Notes under the pieces: generated by a model | What the model was told of the DNA's origin: nothing | Seen by the model: the letters and a program-made list of their open reading frames with translations, nothing else | The model's database searches: none | Part shown: one piece after another, positions 9,974-23,012 of the stretch | Layout: the number at the start of each line of letters is the position of its first letter | Position numbering within the stretch: the first letter of the stretch is position 1 | Translations under genes and position numbers: made by a program | Source: Hyperoplus lanceolatus | Taxonomy: Eukaryota; Chordata; Actinopteri; Uranoscopiformes; Ammodytidae | Assembly (NCBI GenBank): GCA_026929865.2 | Contig: CM049400.1 | Coordinates: forward strand, 15,760,001-15,824,000 | Direction: 5' to 3' | DNA: 64,000 nt

Positions 9974-12093
9974 TTATAGATTTTTATTTAGGAAAAGAAG
10001 TTGTTCCAAAGTTTTGGGCTTTAGGCGGTTTCTTTTTTTTGAGGCAAGTTCGCCAGCTTTGGAGAACACACGCTCGCATGGCACGGATGAGGCTGGTGTA
10101 CATAAGAAATTGCAGGACAGGTGGAAGAGGTTTGGATAAGTTTGCCGTTGGTTCTCCCAATATTTCAATGGATCCTGTGTTCGTTGAATGTTGCCCTCAG
10201 CCAGGTACCGCTGCACCTCGATTATAGCATCTGCGGTAAGGTTGCTTGTCTGCAAGCCAACCTCGTTATCTAGATGCTGCCACAACAAGTTCCCTAAAAA
10301 AAATAAAGAAAAATTGGCATTTTAGTACATGATTGGCAAACAAATAATTGCACAAATAATCAGATAAAGCTGAATAACATGCCTGAAGTTGTAGCAGGCT
10401 GCTCTTGGGAAGCAGGTACAGGCTCAGTTGCTCTGCGCCCATTGGCAGCTGCACACTCAGCTTTGAGTCTACCGACTGCGTCGCTGCATCTAGTGGGGCT
10501 ACGGAACCCGAGTGATTTAAATCTGGGGTCTAGGAGTGTAGATAGGGTCAAGACACTCAATGACTCCAGATTGGAAGCAGTGTCTGTGACTCGACGCCTA
10601 AGGTGTTCGTGTAGGTGTGTTGCTGCCTGTGTGTGGATGTGTGAAGCGTTACGCTCAAGTGCATGATATAGCATTTTCATCATCGGGATGACCTTTGACC
10701 CTGAAACTCTCTTCTCATCAGACAGCTCCACTGTAGCCTGGTGGAATGGAGCAAGCACAACCAGTGCTTCTCCAATGATACTGTACTCATCTGCTGTGAG
10801 TGGAGCTATGTCTGTGTTGAGAGAGCCAAGGGAGACCCACACTGGTTCCTTCTCATCATGTAGCCGTTTGAGCATTTCATATGTGCTGTTCCAGCGTGTT
10901 GGCACCTCATTGATGAGTTTTAGGGCTGGCCGTCCCATCTGTTGCTGCACTTGAGCAAGCTTCTCTTTGGCTGTGGTGCTTGATCGGAAGTATGTGACTA
11001 TTTGCCTAGATTTGTGTCTGATGGATGTAAGTGCAGGGACTTGATCAACTGATTTTCTGACTATTAAATTTAGACTATGTGCAATGCAAACTAAATGCCG
11101 AATTTGGAGTTGTCTTGTGGATGCAATCATGTTGGCTGCTGCGTCGGTCACAAGACACTTTACTTTGTTGGTTATGGCCCAATCCTCCATCATGCCCGCT
11201 GTGACTCGGGCCAAGTTGTCAGCAGTGTGACTTTGTGGAAAGTATTGCACACCTAACACAGATGTACACAACTGCATATTCTCATTGATGTAGTGACAGG
11301 TCAGAGCCAAGTAAGCCTCCATGTTGACAGATGTCCACATGTCAGCTGTTATACTTACTGCCACAGCTTGCTGTACTTCCATTTTCACTCGGGCTCGTTC
11401 CTCCACATACTTCTTCGCCACCATTTCTTTCACAGTCTGAAAATGAAACCAAGTTAAACCAAAAGTTAATCAATATTCAAATTAAATATTAAATTAATTG
11501 GATATATCAACTAGCCTACTTATCTAGACATTCTCTGTACAAACCTTTCTGGTTGGCAAAACATAAGATGGCTCAAGGACCTGCAGCAGTTCCCTGAACC
11601 CCTCATTTTCCACAACACTGAGAGGTTGGCAGTCCTTTAGAATAAAATTAAGGATAGCCTGGTCCACCACCTGCTTCCTGGAAGCTTGATGGTCAAAAAT
11701 GTAGTAACAACAAAATAATATGAATTAATTATCAATAAAGCGACCATGAGGACGTTTCAAAATATCTCTATAGGCCTACCTGTGTCGGTTGGTGTAGTCC
11801 TTTGGCTATTTGTGGCCTCATTTTCATGCTTTGCTCTAAAATGTCTTAGCATTGATGATGTACTCTTATTTATGTACGACAGTTCGGACATACAAATGCG
11901 ACATTTCACCTGCAGAAAGTAAAATTATTTAAACTGAGTCACTTTGAAATGGATTTGAGTTCTGATAGATCAAGTGGGAACTGGGAAGAACCATATGAAA
12001 TTACAAGGAAATAAATACAAATACCTTATTTGCAGATATATGATCAAAATGGTCCCACACGGCGGAAACTTTTCGCTTTCTTTCGGGCTCCAT
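9974..12093 (-). CDS. hAT transposase, BED finger type, five exons, 570 aa, apparently open
   Basis: This would be the cut-and-paste transposase that binds the element's TIRs. Inferred exons on the minus strand: 12093-12025 (23 codons from ATG), 11909-11780, 11684-11545, 11436-10383 and 10293-9974 (stop). The total is 1713 nt, or 570 residues plus stop, with all phases matching. Three introns are GT-AG. The last starts with GC at 10382-10381 (CAG/GCATGT) and ends in AG. Visible domains: a BED zinc finger with C26-x2-C29 and H46-x4-H51; the RNase H-like core with DMWTS (D145) and LVTDAAANM (D211); RWNST and LDPRFKSL further on; and the C-terminal dimerisation region with PASSVPCERVFSKAG (E538). 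All three acidic catalytic residues expected of hAT enzymes are present and no stop or frameshift was found. The splicing is inferred, not shown. Confidence 0.85.
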
Positions 12094-12336
12094 TGTAGCT
12101 TGCAGAAAAGTTTTTGTTTGTTTGTAATGATGCGTGATTTGGCAGAGACCCATCCCGTTGACAGATGTGCTTCCTTTTAAACACAGTTTGGCGCGCCCGG
12201 CGAGCCGCATGACAGGCGATACTGCAACTGTATCGGTCACGTGACTTTCTTAAAGCGATACGCGCACCGACACGGGGCTTCGCTCTATGAGCTCGACACA
12301 TGCGCCGACGCATCGGTGTTGCCCGACCCATCACTA

Positions 12337-12511
12337 GTAGTTAGCTCACTCAGGGCCTCCAGCAGGTAGTTAGCTCACTCCGGGCCTCCAGCAGGTAGTT
12401 AGCTCACTCAGGGCCTCCAGCAGATAGTTAGCTCACTCAGGGCCTCCAGCAGGTAGTTAGCTCACTCAGGGCCTCAAGCAGGTAGTTAGCTCACTCAGGG
12501 CCTCAAGCAGG
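12337..12511. repeat. Minisatellite, right part (29-bp units)
   Basis: The 29-bp array resumes directly at the hAT target duplication (gtagttag, 12337-12344) and continues to about 12511. The final units carry a C-to-A change (gggcctcaagcagg). This is the same array as 4870-5431. Confidence 0.95.
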
Positions 12512-12687
12512 TAGCAGACCACATGTGCCGTGTGACATGTAAACTAGTATTTTCAAATCACCTAAAGTCAGTTTGTACTGTTACATCCAAAGTGCAAAAG
12601 AGTACATTTAAAAAAAAAGGATTGTAGAATAAAATTTAGAGTAAAAAATCACTTAAAAACTGTAGGACACAGACAAACAAAGACTAA

Positions 12688-12738
12688 CATGCTGCCATCT
12701 TGGATTCAGGCCCCATGCTGCCATCTTGGATTCAGGCC
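12688..12738. repeat. 26-bp period direct doublet
   Basis: The 25-base string beginning catgctgccatcttgg occurs at 12688-12712 and again at 12714-12738. Two units only. Confidence 0.85.
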
Positions 12739-15433
12739 TAGGAGGGTCTGAATCTCGGCTGTCTAATAGTTTCGCACAGCCGCACAGTGGAGGCACTAGC
12801 AGAAAACACTGGGTGTGTGAATGATATTTAACAAAGATCTATAGTTTCAGCAGCGCTAACATTGGAGAGGGGCCCCCTAATCATATTTTGCTTAGGGCCC
12901 CCTGAAGGCTTGGGCCGGCTCTGGTCATACCCCTCCTAATCCTGGGGAGAATGGCTCGGCGTGCAGTGAGGTGGGCTATCATATAATTTACAGATATTTG
13001 TGGTTTTTTCCTGTTTGATTTGATGCCAAAAACAGCACAATGGTGTCGGATAATAGTTGGTCGGTGCTGTAAAGGTCGCCCTTGAAGCAAGTGTTTATGT
13101 GTGAACCCTACGCTCTCTATTTTTTCTTTACAGCTCAGACGACTGCTCCAGCATTGCAACAGAAACACAATATTGCATGAACACATATACACACACATAC
13201 ACACACTCTCACGTGTGAATATGCCACACACATACAACACGCAGAGCTGCAGACAAACACTGAACCCCAGTGTGATGCTGAAGTGGCTGTGTGAGGCCAA
13301 GGTCACACAGTGTTATTCCTTTATTCCCATAATCCCCTGTGTTGGCTGGGTGAGAAGCCCGCTAATGGCTAGCACTCTCCAGAAAAGGGAACTACTGCGT
13401 TAACATAGACCCCAGGGACTGTCACAGCCCACAGCCCACCACCCTGCATAAGGAGCATAGCACTCGGCCTATACAATCCATCAACATGGCTAATTAGGTC
13501 CCAGCAAAATCCCATAGAGAAGCATTGGGATCGGAACCAGAGATATAATGGTATAGCACAATAGTGTAGATGCTAAGAATACAGTAAAGTTAGACTGCTG
13601 GGAAATAATAAGGCTTGTTTGAATCTAGTAATGAAACATCATGGTTAACATATTTGATCACATTTAGCTATTGAGGTAATATAAATTCCTCAGACAAGAT
13701 GATCAGCATAGAAGATCGGTGGTTGGGGTCTAAGATTGAGATTACATCAGTCAGAGCCAGTACTTGTCTACTGATAGCCGTTTGGCTAGTGTCATTTTAG
13801 AATATCTATTATTTTCAAAATATTTTACAAATAAAGGAAACTAGAAGACTGTAAAAGCAAAACAAATATTACATAAAGAAAATATGAGGAGCAAAAGTTA
13901 ACGGTCTGACACCGCACAGTGAGAAGGGCCGGGGTGGCTCATTTGCCTCCGAGCCTGTACTTAACTAAGTTTAAAAAGGCGCGAAAAAACCGCCCCCTCA
14001 TCCATTTGACTGAGGCCAATTCATTTACACAGCCCAACACCAAGGGCACCACGTTGGTCCAGACTGTTTGACGGACACCGTGCAGCTTGATTAGACAGAA
14101 AAACTAAAACATGGATCGGTTACTCAAACTGGACTTCTTGGATTGTTTTTTCTGTCTCGTTGGTACCTGAAGCAATAGGCTGCAATGTTTTCGGTCTAAA
14201 TGCTGCTACTCCTAAGAAGTTACCCAAACGTAGGCATTAGCGGCCTACATGTTAACACAATTGACAGGTAAACTGTCCTGATATGGTTGTACTGTGGAAG
14301 TACTGCATATCTTTACTAAGAACTAACCAGTTGACATTATCTCAGAAATCCATGCAAATGTTGTACAATTTTGCCCTCTGCATCCAAGCATTTTCCATAT
14401 CACAGAAATTATGTAATTAAATCTTCTTCTCCCTAAGATTTTTAAAAGTAGCTTTGTTATTCCACTGAATATGACAGCACAGTGTGCTCTGTTGTGTAAT
14501 GGGCGGATTGTGGATATTTATATATAAGAAGATCAGAGCTAAACACATTGTTATATACAGATTAAGTACAGACATCACTTGTCAGCGTGATCTCAGCAGT
14601 GATAAGATCAACACTTATCTACATCTTAATCACCAACACTGGAACATTGTGAGCCAAGCAAGTCACTGCGTGCCGGCAGCTCATCTCCCAGATTTTGCTG
14701 CGTTTTTTTCATAAAAGACATGATCTTCATCACTTGATAGATGTCCTTAAATTGAGGTGAGAGAGGAAATTCTAGACTCTCAAATAGGATTGTCTCTCTC
14801 TCTCCCATTTCGATCCCCTCAGATCAACAATCTCTGCTCTAGGTAGGCGAGAGCAGTCAGGGAGCCGAGAAAATGGTCCAGATTAAAACGAGGTAATGGC
14901 ACATTTGCTAGGTCCTTTGTGTGAGACACGAATGCAATTTAAGGGGCTGCCATACAGGACGAGTTAATATTTCATTGCACGCCAGGGAATGGGAATAGAG
15001 AGGAGGGACAAAAATGCATATGTCTCATTTTACAATCTGATTCGTCTCAGCAAATCACCCTGAGTCAATGTCATTCCATGATGAACTCTCTTCCACTATT
15101 CTCAGCATAACACTGCCATGAGGCTGCCTGCTGAAAGTGGAATATATTCTGAGTTATAGCAAGGGGTAAGGGTCTCTCTCTCTCTTTCTGCTTCCCCTGT
15201 CAGATTGTAGACAACAGTTTTTTTTGTTCTTTCATTCTCTCTGCCCTGTTCATTCCCTTCTTCTGTCACCACCTAACTAAAATGTGTTACTCCTTCCCCC
15301 ACAAGACCCTCCCAGCCCCCACACTATACTGCCTCCATACTGCGCTGGGTTAGAGCTCCAGATGTGATGGAGGAGAGGGAGGTTTTGATTAACTAAGATG
15401 CTGAGATGTAATCTTGAGCAAGCTGAAATGTGA

Positions 15434-15435
<2 letters not shown>

Positions 15436-15507
<72 letters not shown>
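15436..15507. repeat. (GT)n-(GA)n compound microsatellite
   Basis: An uninterrupted GT run (15436-15478) passes directly into a GA run to 15507. Confidence 0.97.
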
Positions 15508-15509
<2 letters not shown>

Positions 15510-15642
15510 ACGGGTCGGGGCGATGTGTGATGCTCGGTTTATTGCATCGCTAGCTCATTTGTTTGTATTTTATACCTCATTTCGGCTCATACGAGCCAGC
15601 TCCTCATTCCAGCTGCGGGTGACCCAGTTTCACAGCACCGGG

Positions 15643-15645
<3 letters not shown>

Positions 15646-15695
<50 letters not shown>
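15646..15695. repeat. (CT)n microsatellite
   Basis: About 25 uninterrupted CT units. This is the complementary composition to the GA run 140 bp upstream, so the two can pair as inverted repeats. Confidence 0.97.
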
Positions 15696-15698
<3 letters not shown>

Positions 15699-17097
15699 AA
15701 TGTAGCATTCTCCTTTTAATACATTACTTTCAGAAAATATGATGCACTTTGTGGATATGATTTAATGCAATATACCTACAAACTAGTTCGCTGAGAGGAA
15801 AATACAAACTACTGCGATAGTTTCTCCTCTGTGTCCCCTGGCAAAGCTATGCAGTATACTTTAGCATGTTAGTGGAGTGCATGACACCACTCTGACAGCA
15901 CTCTAAACATCAGAAGGACTAAAGCTCATCTGGGCCGTCAGGGATATAAACATGGTGTACTTCAACTTGGAGAGGGCCTGTATATGGGTACAGAGATGCA
16001 TGTGAGAAAGATTACATATTAACATAAACTTGCCCTGTTTCTATGGTAGATGGCTGTTTGGGCTCATGTTTAGGCTTGCTACATGGTGACATGGATAATG
16101 TCCCTGTTTGAGTGAGCAGTAATTCCCCTTGCATGAATAAGAAAGAAAACTGAGGCTACATCTATCGATCAAAACATCAAATAGCAGTCAGGAAATAAGA
16201 CGATAACAAAGATCCGTTTCTGTGAGGAAGCTGTACAACAAAGCTTAGTTTAAAGACTATCAGTACCATTTACTCACTTGCTTTGAATCTGGTATTATCT
16301 GCCGTGCGAAGCCACAAAAAAACATGGTTTGTCTGTGTGCTCTAGCTTTGTTCATTCTCCCCTAGGATGTCCTGCATATTTCCCATTATGTTGGTGGAAT
16401 GAGATTGTGCCCGAGTGAGTTTGCTGTTCCAGTCCAGGTGCAGGGAGAGCAGGTGGACAGGGGCTGGCCTGCCATGGGGACCGCAGGGGGCAGAGAGGCT
16501 TAGTGGGTCACAGTGGGAAAGGGTGGTGCAGCTCAATCATTCACCCTACCCTAAGGGCACCTCCAAGCCACACAGCTGTGAAAAGACTGTCATCCGGGTA
16601 AAATTCAGCCCATATATACGTATACAGTGAAGCATTGTGATCTAGCATGCAGGGCCTGCTTCTGCAAATGACACACATACAGTATTCATACGGGCGACCA
16701 AGATATGCACATACAAACTTCAGTTGACATATTTATTTTTTTGAATCAACCCGAATCCTCACTCTCAAGCCCTCTTTCTCTCCTTTGCAAATCTTTTCAT
16801 TTCTGTCCACATTCCATACATGTCCTCCATATACTCCCCCCGCACCCACCATTCATTTCTCCAGCGCTCCCAGCTCCTGCAGCAGGGCTGGGGTAGTAGC
16901 TGGCCCGTGCCATCCATTATTCCCAGGCAGGAGTGCATTAAAGATTCATCTCTGCAGCTCAACCTCAAAGGAAAGACTATGACCCCTGGTATAGCTGCTG
17001 AATTATGGAGACCGCCAATAAAGTTGTTTGCCTTTGATCTCATTCTCAGCTTTCTCCCTCCCTGGTGAACGTGGACAGGTGAACACATGGACACATG

Positions 17098-17202
<105 letters not shown>

Positions 17203-18034
17203 GCATGAAGTGGTCCATATTAAATTTTACTTATCCTCAACACTTTTATTCCTCGTTTGTATAGATGCTGGACACAAATGTCCACTCATGTGTTCCTTAT
17301 ATTAATTTCCGTTCTGTATTCTCGCCACCTCCCCGGACACTCACACTCACTTTTTGTTCCTTGCAAGTGCACAAATATACAAGAATAAGAAATAAAAAAA
17401 CACGAACATCACATTTCTGAGAAGAAGATGATTGAAGAATTGTGTGAAAACATAATAAGTCTTGCCTGTCCCTCTCCTGCATACCAAGTGAGTGTCTAGC
17501 ACTATAGATTTCACTCCTGCCATCAACCACAATCTGAAAGTGGCTTACTGCTCCAGTGGCCGTGGTATTGCTCACACGTGTGCATTGTTTTTATTTAATC
17601 GATGTCGAGTGGAAGGTCCTGTTCAAAATGGCAGTCATTTGTCAAGTATTAATAATTCAGTCACACGATCACAAACACAGGGAGGAAAAGCGCAGGGAAG
17701 CACACACTCTCCCAAGCTGGATTATGTGAAGTGCCACCTCACCTGAAGGTGAAAACTCACACTCTGCTTTCATTCTCTTCTTCAGGCAGCTCCTGTTGTT
17801 TACGGCCTTGTGGTAGCGTGGGGATAGGCAAAGGTGCAGCAGCTGCCGCGAGACCAGGATACAAGTTGGTTGTGTGAAAAGCTTCATGGAACCTAACATG
17901 AACACAGAAGGAGCCTTGAACCTGGCTATAAGTCAATGCAAGGTCAAAGTTCATTTTTATCATTTGTTATGGTTAAAAGGTGATTATATTATGCTCACCA
18001 ATATAGTGGGACATGAGCTTTCCTCTAAGGTTCA

Positions 18035-18038
<4 letters not shown>

Positions 18039-18073
<35 letters not shown>
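18039..18073. repeat. (AC)n microsatellite
   Basis: A short AC run with one imperfection near its end. Confidence 0.95.
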
Positions 18074-18074
<1 letters not shown>

Positions 18075-18493
18075 AAAGGTTGTGTGTAGCCTTGAAGTGA
18101 GAGATCAGATGATGATAGGTGAAGGTGGGGCTGTCCCATTATCCAAGTACGCTGTGTCCCAACCTGGACCCAATTATAAATCTGGACTGACCTGGACAAC
18201 AGTCACAAAGAGAACACTGGGAAGGACAGGCGTGGAAGCTATGGTTAAATCAAGCTTGTCTTACCTTACTCCTACACAAGTGTGTAAACACACACCAGTC
18301 AGACCAGTCCTCTTATCTTCCGAATGTGTTGATAGATGTGTGACAATTTTTGCAAAGGATATAGGTGTAAAGCTGCAAAAAACAAGGATTCCTGGTTGAT
18401 TATTGAAGTGTGACCAGTCATTCATAGTTGTGTTCTTAGATAGAGTGAATGCTCTTCCACAGGGGATTTACAGAGAATGAAAAGCATGTGCAT

Positions 18494-18496
<3 letters not shown>

Positions 18497-18539
<43 letters not shown>
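18497..18539. repeat. (CA)n microsatellite
   Basis: A pure CA run of about 21 units. Confidence 0.97.
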
Positions 18540-18541
<2 letters not shown>

Positions 18542-19096
18542 TCCTCCCTGTGGAGTTCCATGCCATCCTTGTGAAAGTGCACATGTTGACTGGAGACCAC
18601 TAATGGCCTGTTGTTGCCACAAAGAGGTAGAGTGGTAGACTTCATGAGTGGGAACTGTATTGGTCAAGGGCAGGTGTGTGTTGAAGGACACTAGGTGAAG
18701 GTAAAGGGTATTAGGTTTTTGCAATAGGAGCGTTAGTAAAGGGGCAATGAAGAAGGAATGTAGAGACGGACAAAGGAAGAGTGCAAGTGATGGACAAGTA
18801 TTGTTGAGTGCAGGAAAAACACAAGGTGATAAAATCAACAGTGATTCTAAAAGTGCTTCCTGCTTTCCTACTGTGCAGACACTTTTCTGCTTGCTCTCTC
18901 CTCCTCTTGCACTTTTTGCTTACATTCTTCTCTTTCGTCAATATAAATTTAGCAGCAGCTCCTGGATACATACAAATCAATGGGACTGTAATGTATTTTA
19001 TTTTTTTAATAGATACTACCGGCATTTTTAGAAACTCTTACGACCTCCTCAACAGAACGTGAAGAGGCCTACCAGTAGGACAAGCCTGTGGTGACT

Positions 19097-20640
19097 AGGG
19101 ATGGGAATTGATAAGAATTTAACGATTCCGATTCTGCTTATGGATCCGATTCCATATCGATTCTCTTATCGATTCTCTTATCGATTCTCATTGGGTGAGA
19201 GAATAAGTACAAATGAGTTTGTTTGAATTAACTCTCTGTATCTGATCAGAGGTGTGTCTAGTGTGTGCCTTTAAAGAGTATCAAGGGTAGGCTACTTTAG
19301 GGTTGGGAAATTGTCAATTTTCACATTAATTGGTGCAGACAAAAAAATAATGTTTGGCTTTTGAGCCCAAATTCCATTATGTGCCCTACAAACTAAAAAC
19401 ACAGACTTAAAACAGTCAAGGAAGAGCTTTTGCATTTGGAATATTAACAGTGCTGATTTGCACTTGAAACAAAATTCAACTGACAGAAAAAATACAATTA
19501 AGTCTTTTGAAAAGATAAGACCAAATATCAACTTTGGCAAATTAACCATTTTTATGCAGAAAAATTATCATGTTTGCCCTCTCAGGAAGGATACGAGATC
19601 TTTAATGTATGTTAAGAGTTATTATATGATTGAGCTTTTACTCTGAAAGGGCAACGTGATGATGTCACTTTGTTCAAGTGAATGAACCCTTTCTTTATAG
19701 GTCCATGGAAGGAACGCCTTAGGTCAAACTGTCACGTTGTACGTTGTTGTTGAACTGTCAGTCATGTAGGCTATTCAAGGAGAGAATAAATTCGCCAGAA
19801 AGGCTAAAAGAGAATGTATCGCTTTGCTTATTCTTCACCACGCCAGCAAAGAGGAGTCACCGCTCCATCTCAGCTTTACAATCTACATGCTGTTCTTATG
19901 TGCGGCGCGCTGCTTTAGGAATATGATGGCCCGTCATCAGACACACGTAGCGGATGGTTTTATAGGTTACACTTCGATCGCTCCATCAAGTAATCCAAGG
20001 CAGAGCTTTTTATATCGGACAGAGATCGTTATTTTACTGTCTTTATAAAGTGTCTTGTAAAATGTTTCCTTATCATCACCGGACCGCCGAGTCCCGCTGT
20101 GTGTTGTTTTGGGTTTGTCTAGAACAGCTGAGGAACGAGAGTAAACAGTGGGCCTTTGGCAGCGGTCAAGAAATCCTTTTTGCTTTGCTTTATGCTGCTC
20201 TCGCCTTTTTATGTATCTCCCTCTTTCACTTGCCCACACCTAGGCCTACACACACGTTAATTCTCATACATTTTATATTTTATTTTATATTACATTTTCA
20301 TACAATTCTGGTGCCGACTAGTAAGGCAGTGGACGTTTAAACGTTTAACTGTCGGGATCGCAGCCTGCGCGCTTCCTTGTGCTTGTGCACGGGTCGTTTG
20401 ACGAAATGGAAACTTTACAATTATTGGAAGTGGCCATATTGTCACCTTTTCACGTTAAATACAACCAAGCTTTAGAGTGCTTCTGCATCAATGCCATGTT
20501 TGCTGCGTTCTGAACCAAAACAAAGCAGCACGTGTCTGAGGTCATGACGCATTTGCAACGAGCGGAACCGATAAGCGGAATCGTTAAGCAGGCATGCTAA
20601 CGATTCCAAGGAATTGGTTGACTCGGCACCGGTTCTGAAC
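19097..20640. mobile_element. Non-autonomous hAT remnant (tagggatgggaattgataag terminus)
   Basis: The left end tagggatgggaattgataag, with alternating gattc/cgatt blocks, is typical of a widespread fish hAT terminus. The matching subterminal sequence at the right (ggaaccgataagcggaatcg, then caccggttctgaacaagaacc) is present, but the last bases of the TIR are missing. LINE coding sequence starts immediately after it. No transposase is visible between the ends. The right end was apparently lost when the adjoining LINE arrived or by a later deletion. Confidence 0.7.
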
Positions 20641-23012
20641 AAGAACCAAATTGGAGATTTCAATATTCATACTGACAAACCCGAGGACAGATGTGCGAAA
20701 GAACTGTGCTGTGTCCTTAACAACTTTGGACTAAATCAGCATGTTGGCAAACCAACTCATAACAAAGGGCACATGCTGGACCTTATCATTTCCAGAGGAA
20801 TGAACATTTCAGACGTAACAGTGGCAGATATAGGTCCCCTCTCAGATCATTCCTGTTTATTTTTTGAGAGTAAAATGTCTGTGCACACAATTGATCAATC
20901 AAAAGTAATCAAAAAACGGTATATTACAGAAAACAACAGTGAAACATTCATTCAAGCATTTTCTTCAATACCACCCCTCCCCTGTAACTCAGTTAAGGAG
21001 CTCTTAGACAACTTTAACGGCAAACTTACAAGTATTATAGATGCTATTGCGCCCACTAAGATGAAGGTTGTCTCTGGTAAGAAAAGATCTCCTTGGAGAA
21101 ATGTCCCGCAGGTCAGAATAGAAAGAAGAGAGTGCCGTAAAGCAGAACGCAGGTGGCGAAAAACAAATCTCCAGGTTCATTATGACATCTTCAAAGAGAA
21201 ACTGTGTACGTTTAACTCAGAACTGAGAAATGCAAGTCAGTCTTTCTTTTCTGACAAACGACAACAATGCACGTGCCCTGTTCGCTACTGTCGACAGATT
21301 AACAAAGCCTCCTGTGTCAGTAGCGTCTGAACGTCTCTCCACGAGAGCCTGCAATGAATTTGCCTCCTTCTTTACTGAGAAAATTCACAAAATTAGACAA
21401 GCTGTCACTGCATCAATACCAAGGTCAACATATGTGTTCCCTCTTAAAATCAATTCAAATGAAATGACATAATTTTATTTTATAAACCACAAAAACCTGG
21501 AGGACATTATACAACACCTGAACTCCTCATCCTGCTGCCTTGACATTCTGCCCAAAGGCTTCTTTAAAACTGTTTTAGCTGTATGGCCTCAGATGTTCTA
21601 CAAATTGTCAACATGTCCCTTCAGACAGGTGTATTCCCACAGGCCCTGAAAACAGCAGTCATCAAGCCACTCCTAAAAAAGAACAATCTAGATACATCAC
21701 TCATGAAAAATTATAGGCCCATATCTAACCTACCATTTTTAAGTAAAACCATTGAAAACGCTGTTTATCAACAGCTAAATAACTACTTAGCAAAAAACAA
21801 CTGCTTTGATGTTTTCCAGGATTTCGACAACACCAAAGTACTGAGACTACTCTGGTTAAGGTCCTCAATGATATCCATTTAAACACAGACAGTGGCAAAA
21901 GTTCTGTCTTAGTTTTACTGGATCTCAGTGCCGCTTTTGACACAGTTGACCACAGCATATTACTGGATCGACTAGCAAACTGGGTTGGACTTTCTGGAAC
22001 TGTACTAAGCTGGTTTGAATCCTACTTAAAGGATAGAGACAACTATGTGTCAATAGGATATTTCACATCTGAGCGGACAAATATTGAATGTGGAGTCCCC
22101 CAAGGTTCCATTCTTGGGCCTCTTCTGTTTAACATCTACATGCTCCCACTAGCTCAGATTATGAATAAGAACAAATTATGCTACCATAAGTATGCAGACG
22201 ACACACACAGGTACATAACCATATCACCAGGAGACTACAGTCCGATACAGGCACTGAGTAAGTGCATTGAATAAATCAATGATTGGATGTGCCAAAATTT
22301 CCTTCAATTAAACAACGACAAAACTGAAGTAATTGTCTTTGGTGCCAAAGATGAACAATTAAAAGTCAGCGCACAGCTTACATCCGTTATGCTAGAAATC
22401 ACACCCCAAGCCAGAAATCTTGGTGTTGTAGTAGACTCCGACTTGAATTTCAAGAAACACATTAAATCAATTAATAAATCAGCCTACTACCACCTACACA
22501 ACATATCAAGAATTAAAGGGCTTATGTCTCAGCAAGATTTAGAAAAACGTGTTCATGCATTTATCTTTAGTAGACTTGACTACTGTAACAGTGTCCTTGC
22601 AGGCCTTCCAAAAAAATCTATCAGACAGCTTCAGCTAATTCAGAACGCTGCTGCTCGAGTCCTCACTAGGACCAAAAAAGTGGATCACATTACCCCAGTT
22701 CTGAGGTCTTTACACTAGCTTCCTGTCACTCAAAGAATTGATTTCAAAATACTGATGTTGGTTTATAAAGCACTAAATGGTTTAGGACCAAAATACATTA
22801 CTGATCTGCTGATACGTTATGAACCGTCCAGAGCCCTTAGGTCGTCTGGGACAGGTCTACTTACAGTCCCCAGAGTTAGGACTAAACAAGGAGAAGCAGC
22901 TTTTAGTTATTATGCACCAAAAATCTGGAACAAACTCCCAGAAAACTTGAGGTCTGCTGCAACTCTCAGTTCTTTTAAATCGAGTCTGAAGACTTTTCTG
23001 TTTACATTTTAA
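20641..23012 (+). pseudogene. Decayed LINE ORF (endonuclease C-terminus, RT)
   Basis: Blocks in order: THNKGHMLDLIISRG and PLSDHSCLFF (endonuclease C-terminus, 20641-21330); NYRPISNLPFLSK (21583-21880); [13 protein letters not shown] (about 21910-21950); [13 protein letters not shown] (from 22092); YADD at 22191-22202; ARNLGVVVDSDL and SRLDYCNSVL (22287-22700); and a C-terminal block with APKIWNKLPENLRS to 23012. Frame changes near 21290 and 21860 and in-frame stops such as 22716-22718, where the conserved LHWLP tryptophan codon has become TAG, make it a pseudogene. Confidence 0.85.

Larger units (their letters stand above)
5432..12336 (-). mobile_element. hAT transposon with spliced transposase, hosting an L2-like LINE
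   Basis: The element starts tagtgatgggtcg and ends cgacccatcacta, an exact 13-bp TIR, with an 8-bp target duplication on both sides. It is 6905 bp long, of which 4063 bp is a later LINE insertion plus its 19-bp duplication, so the original hAT was about 2.8 kb. The transposase is transcribed from the 12336 end (minus strand). Subterminal segments at both ends carry GATACTG/TCGGT-type motifs. Intact termini, an exact target duplication and an open spliced transposase gene suggest a fairly recent insertion. Confidence 0.93.

Noticed and set aside
10379-10954. Plus-strand frames over the hAT transposase
   Set aside because: They mirror the minus-strand transposase exon and lack any motif of their own.
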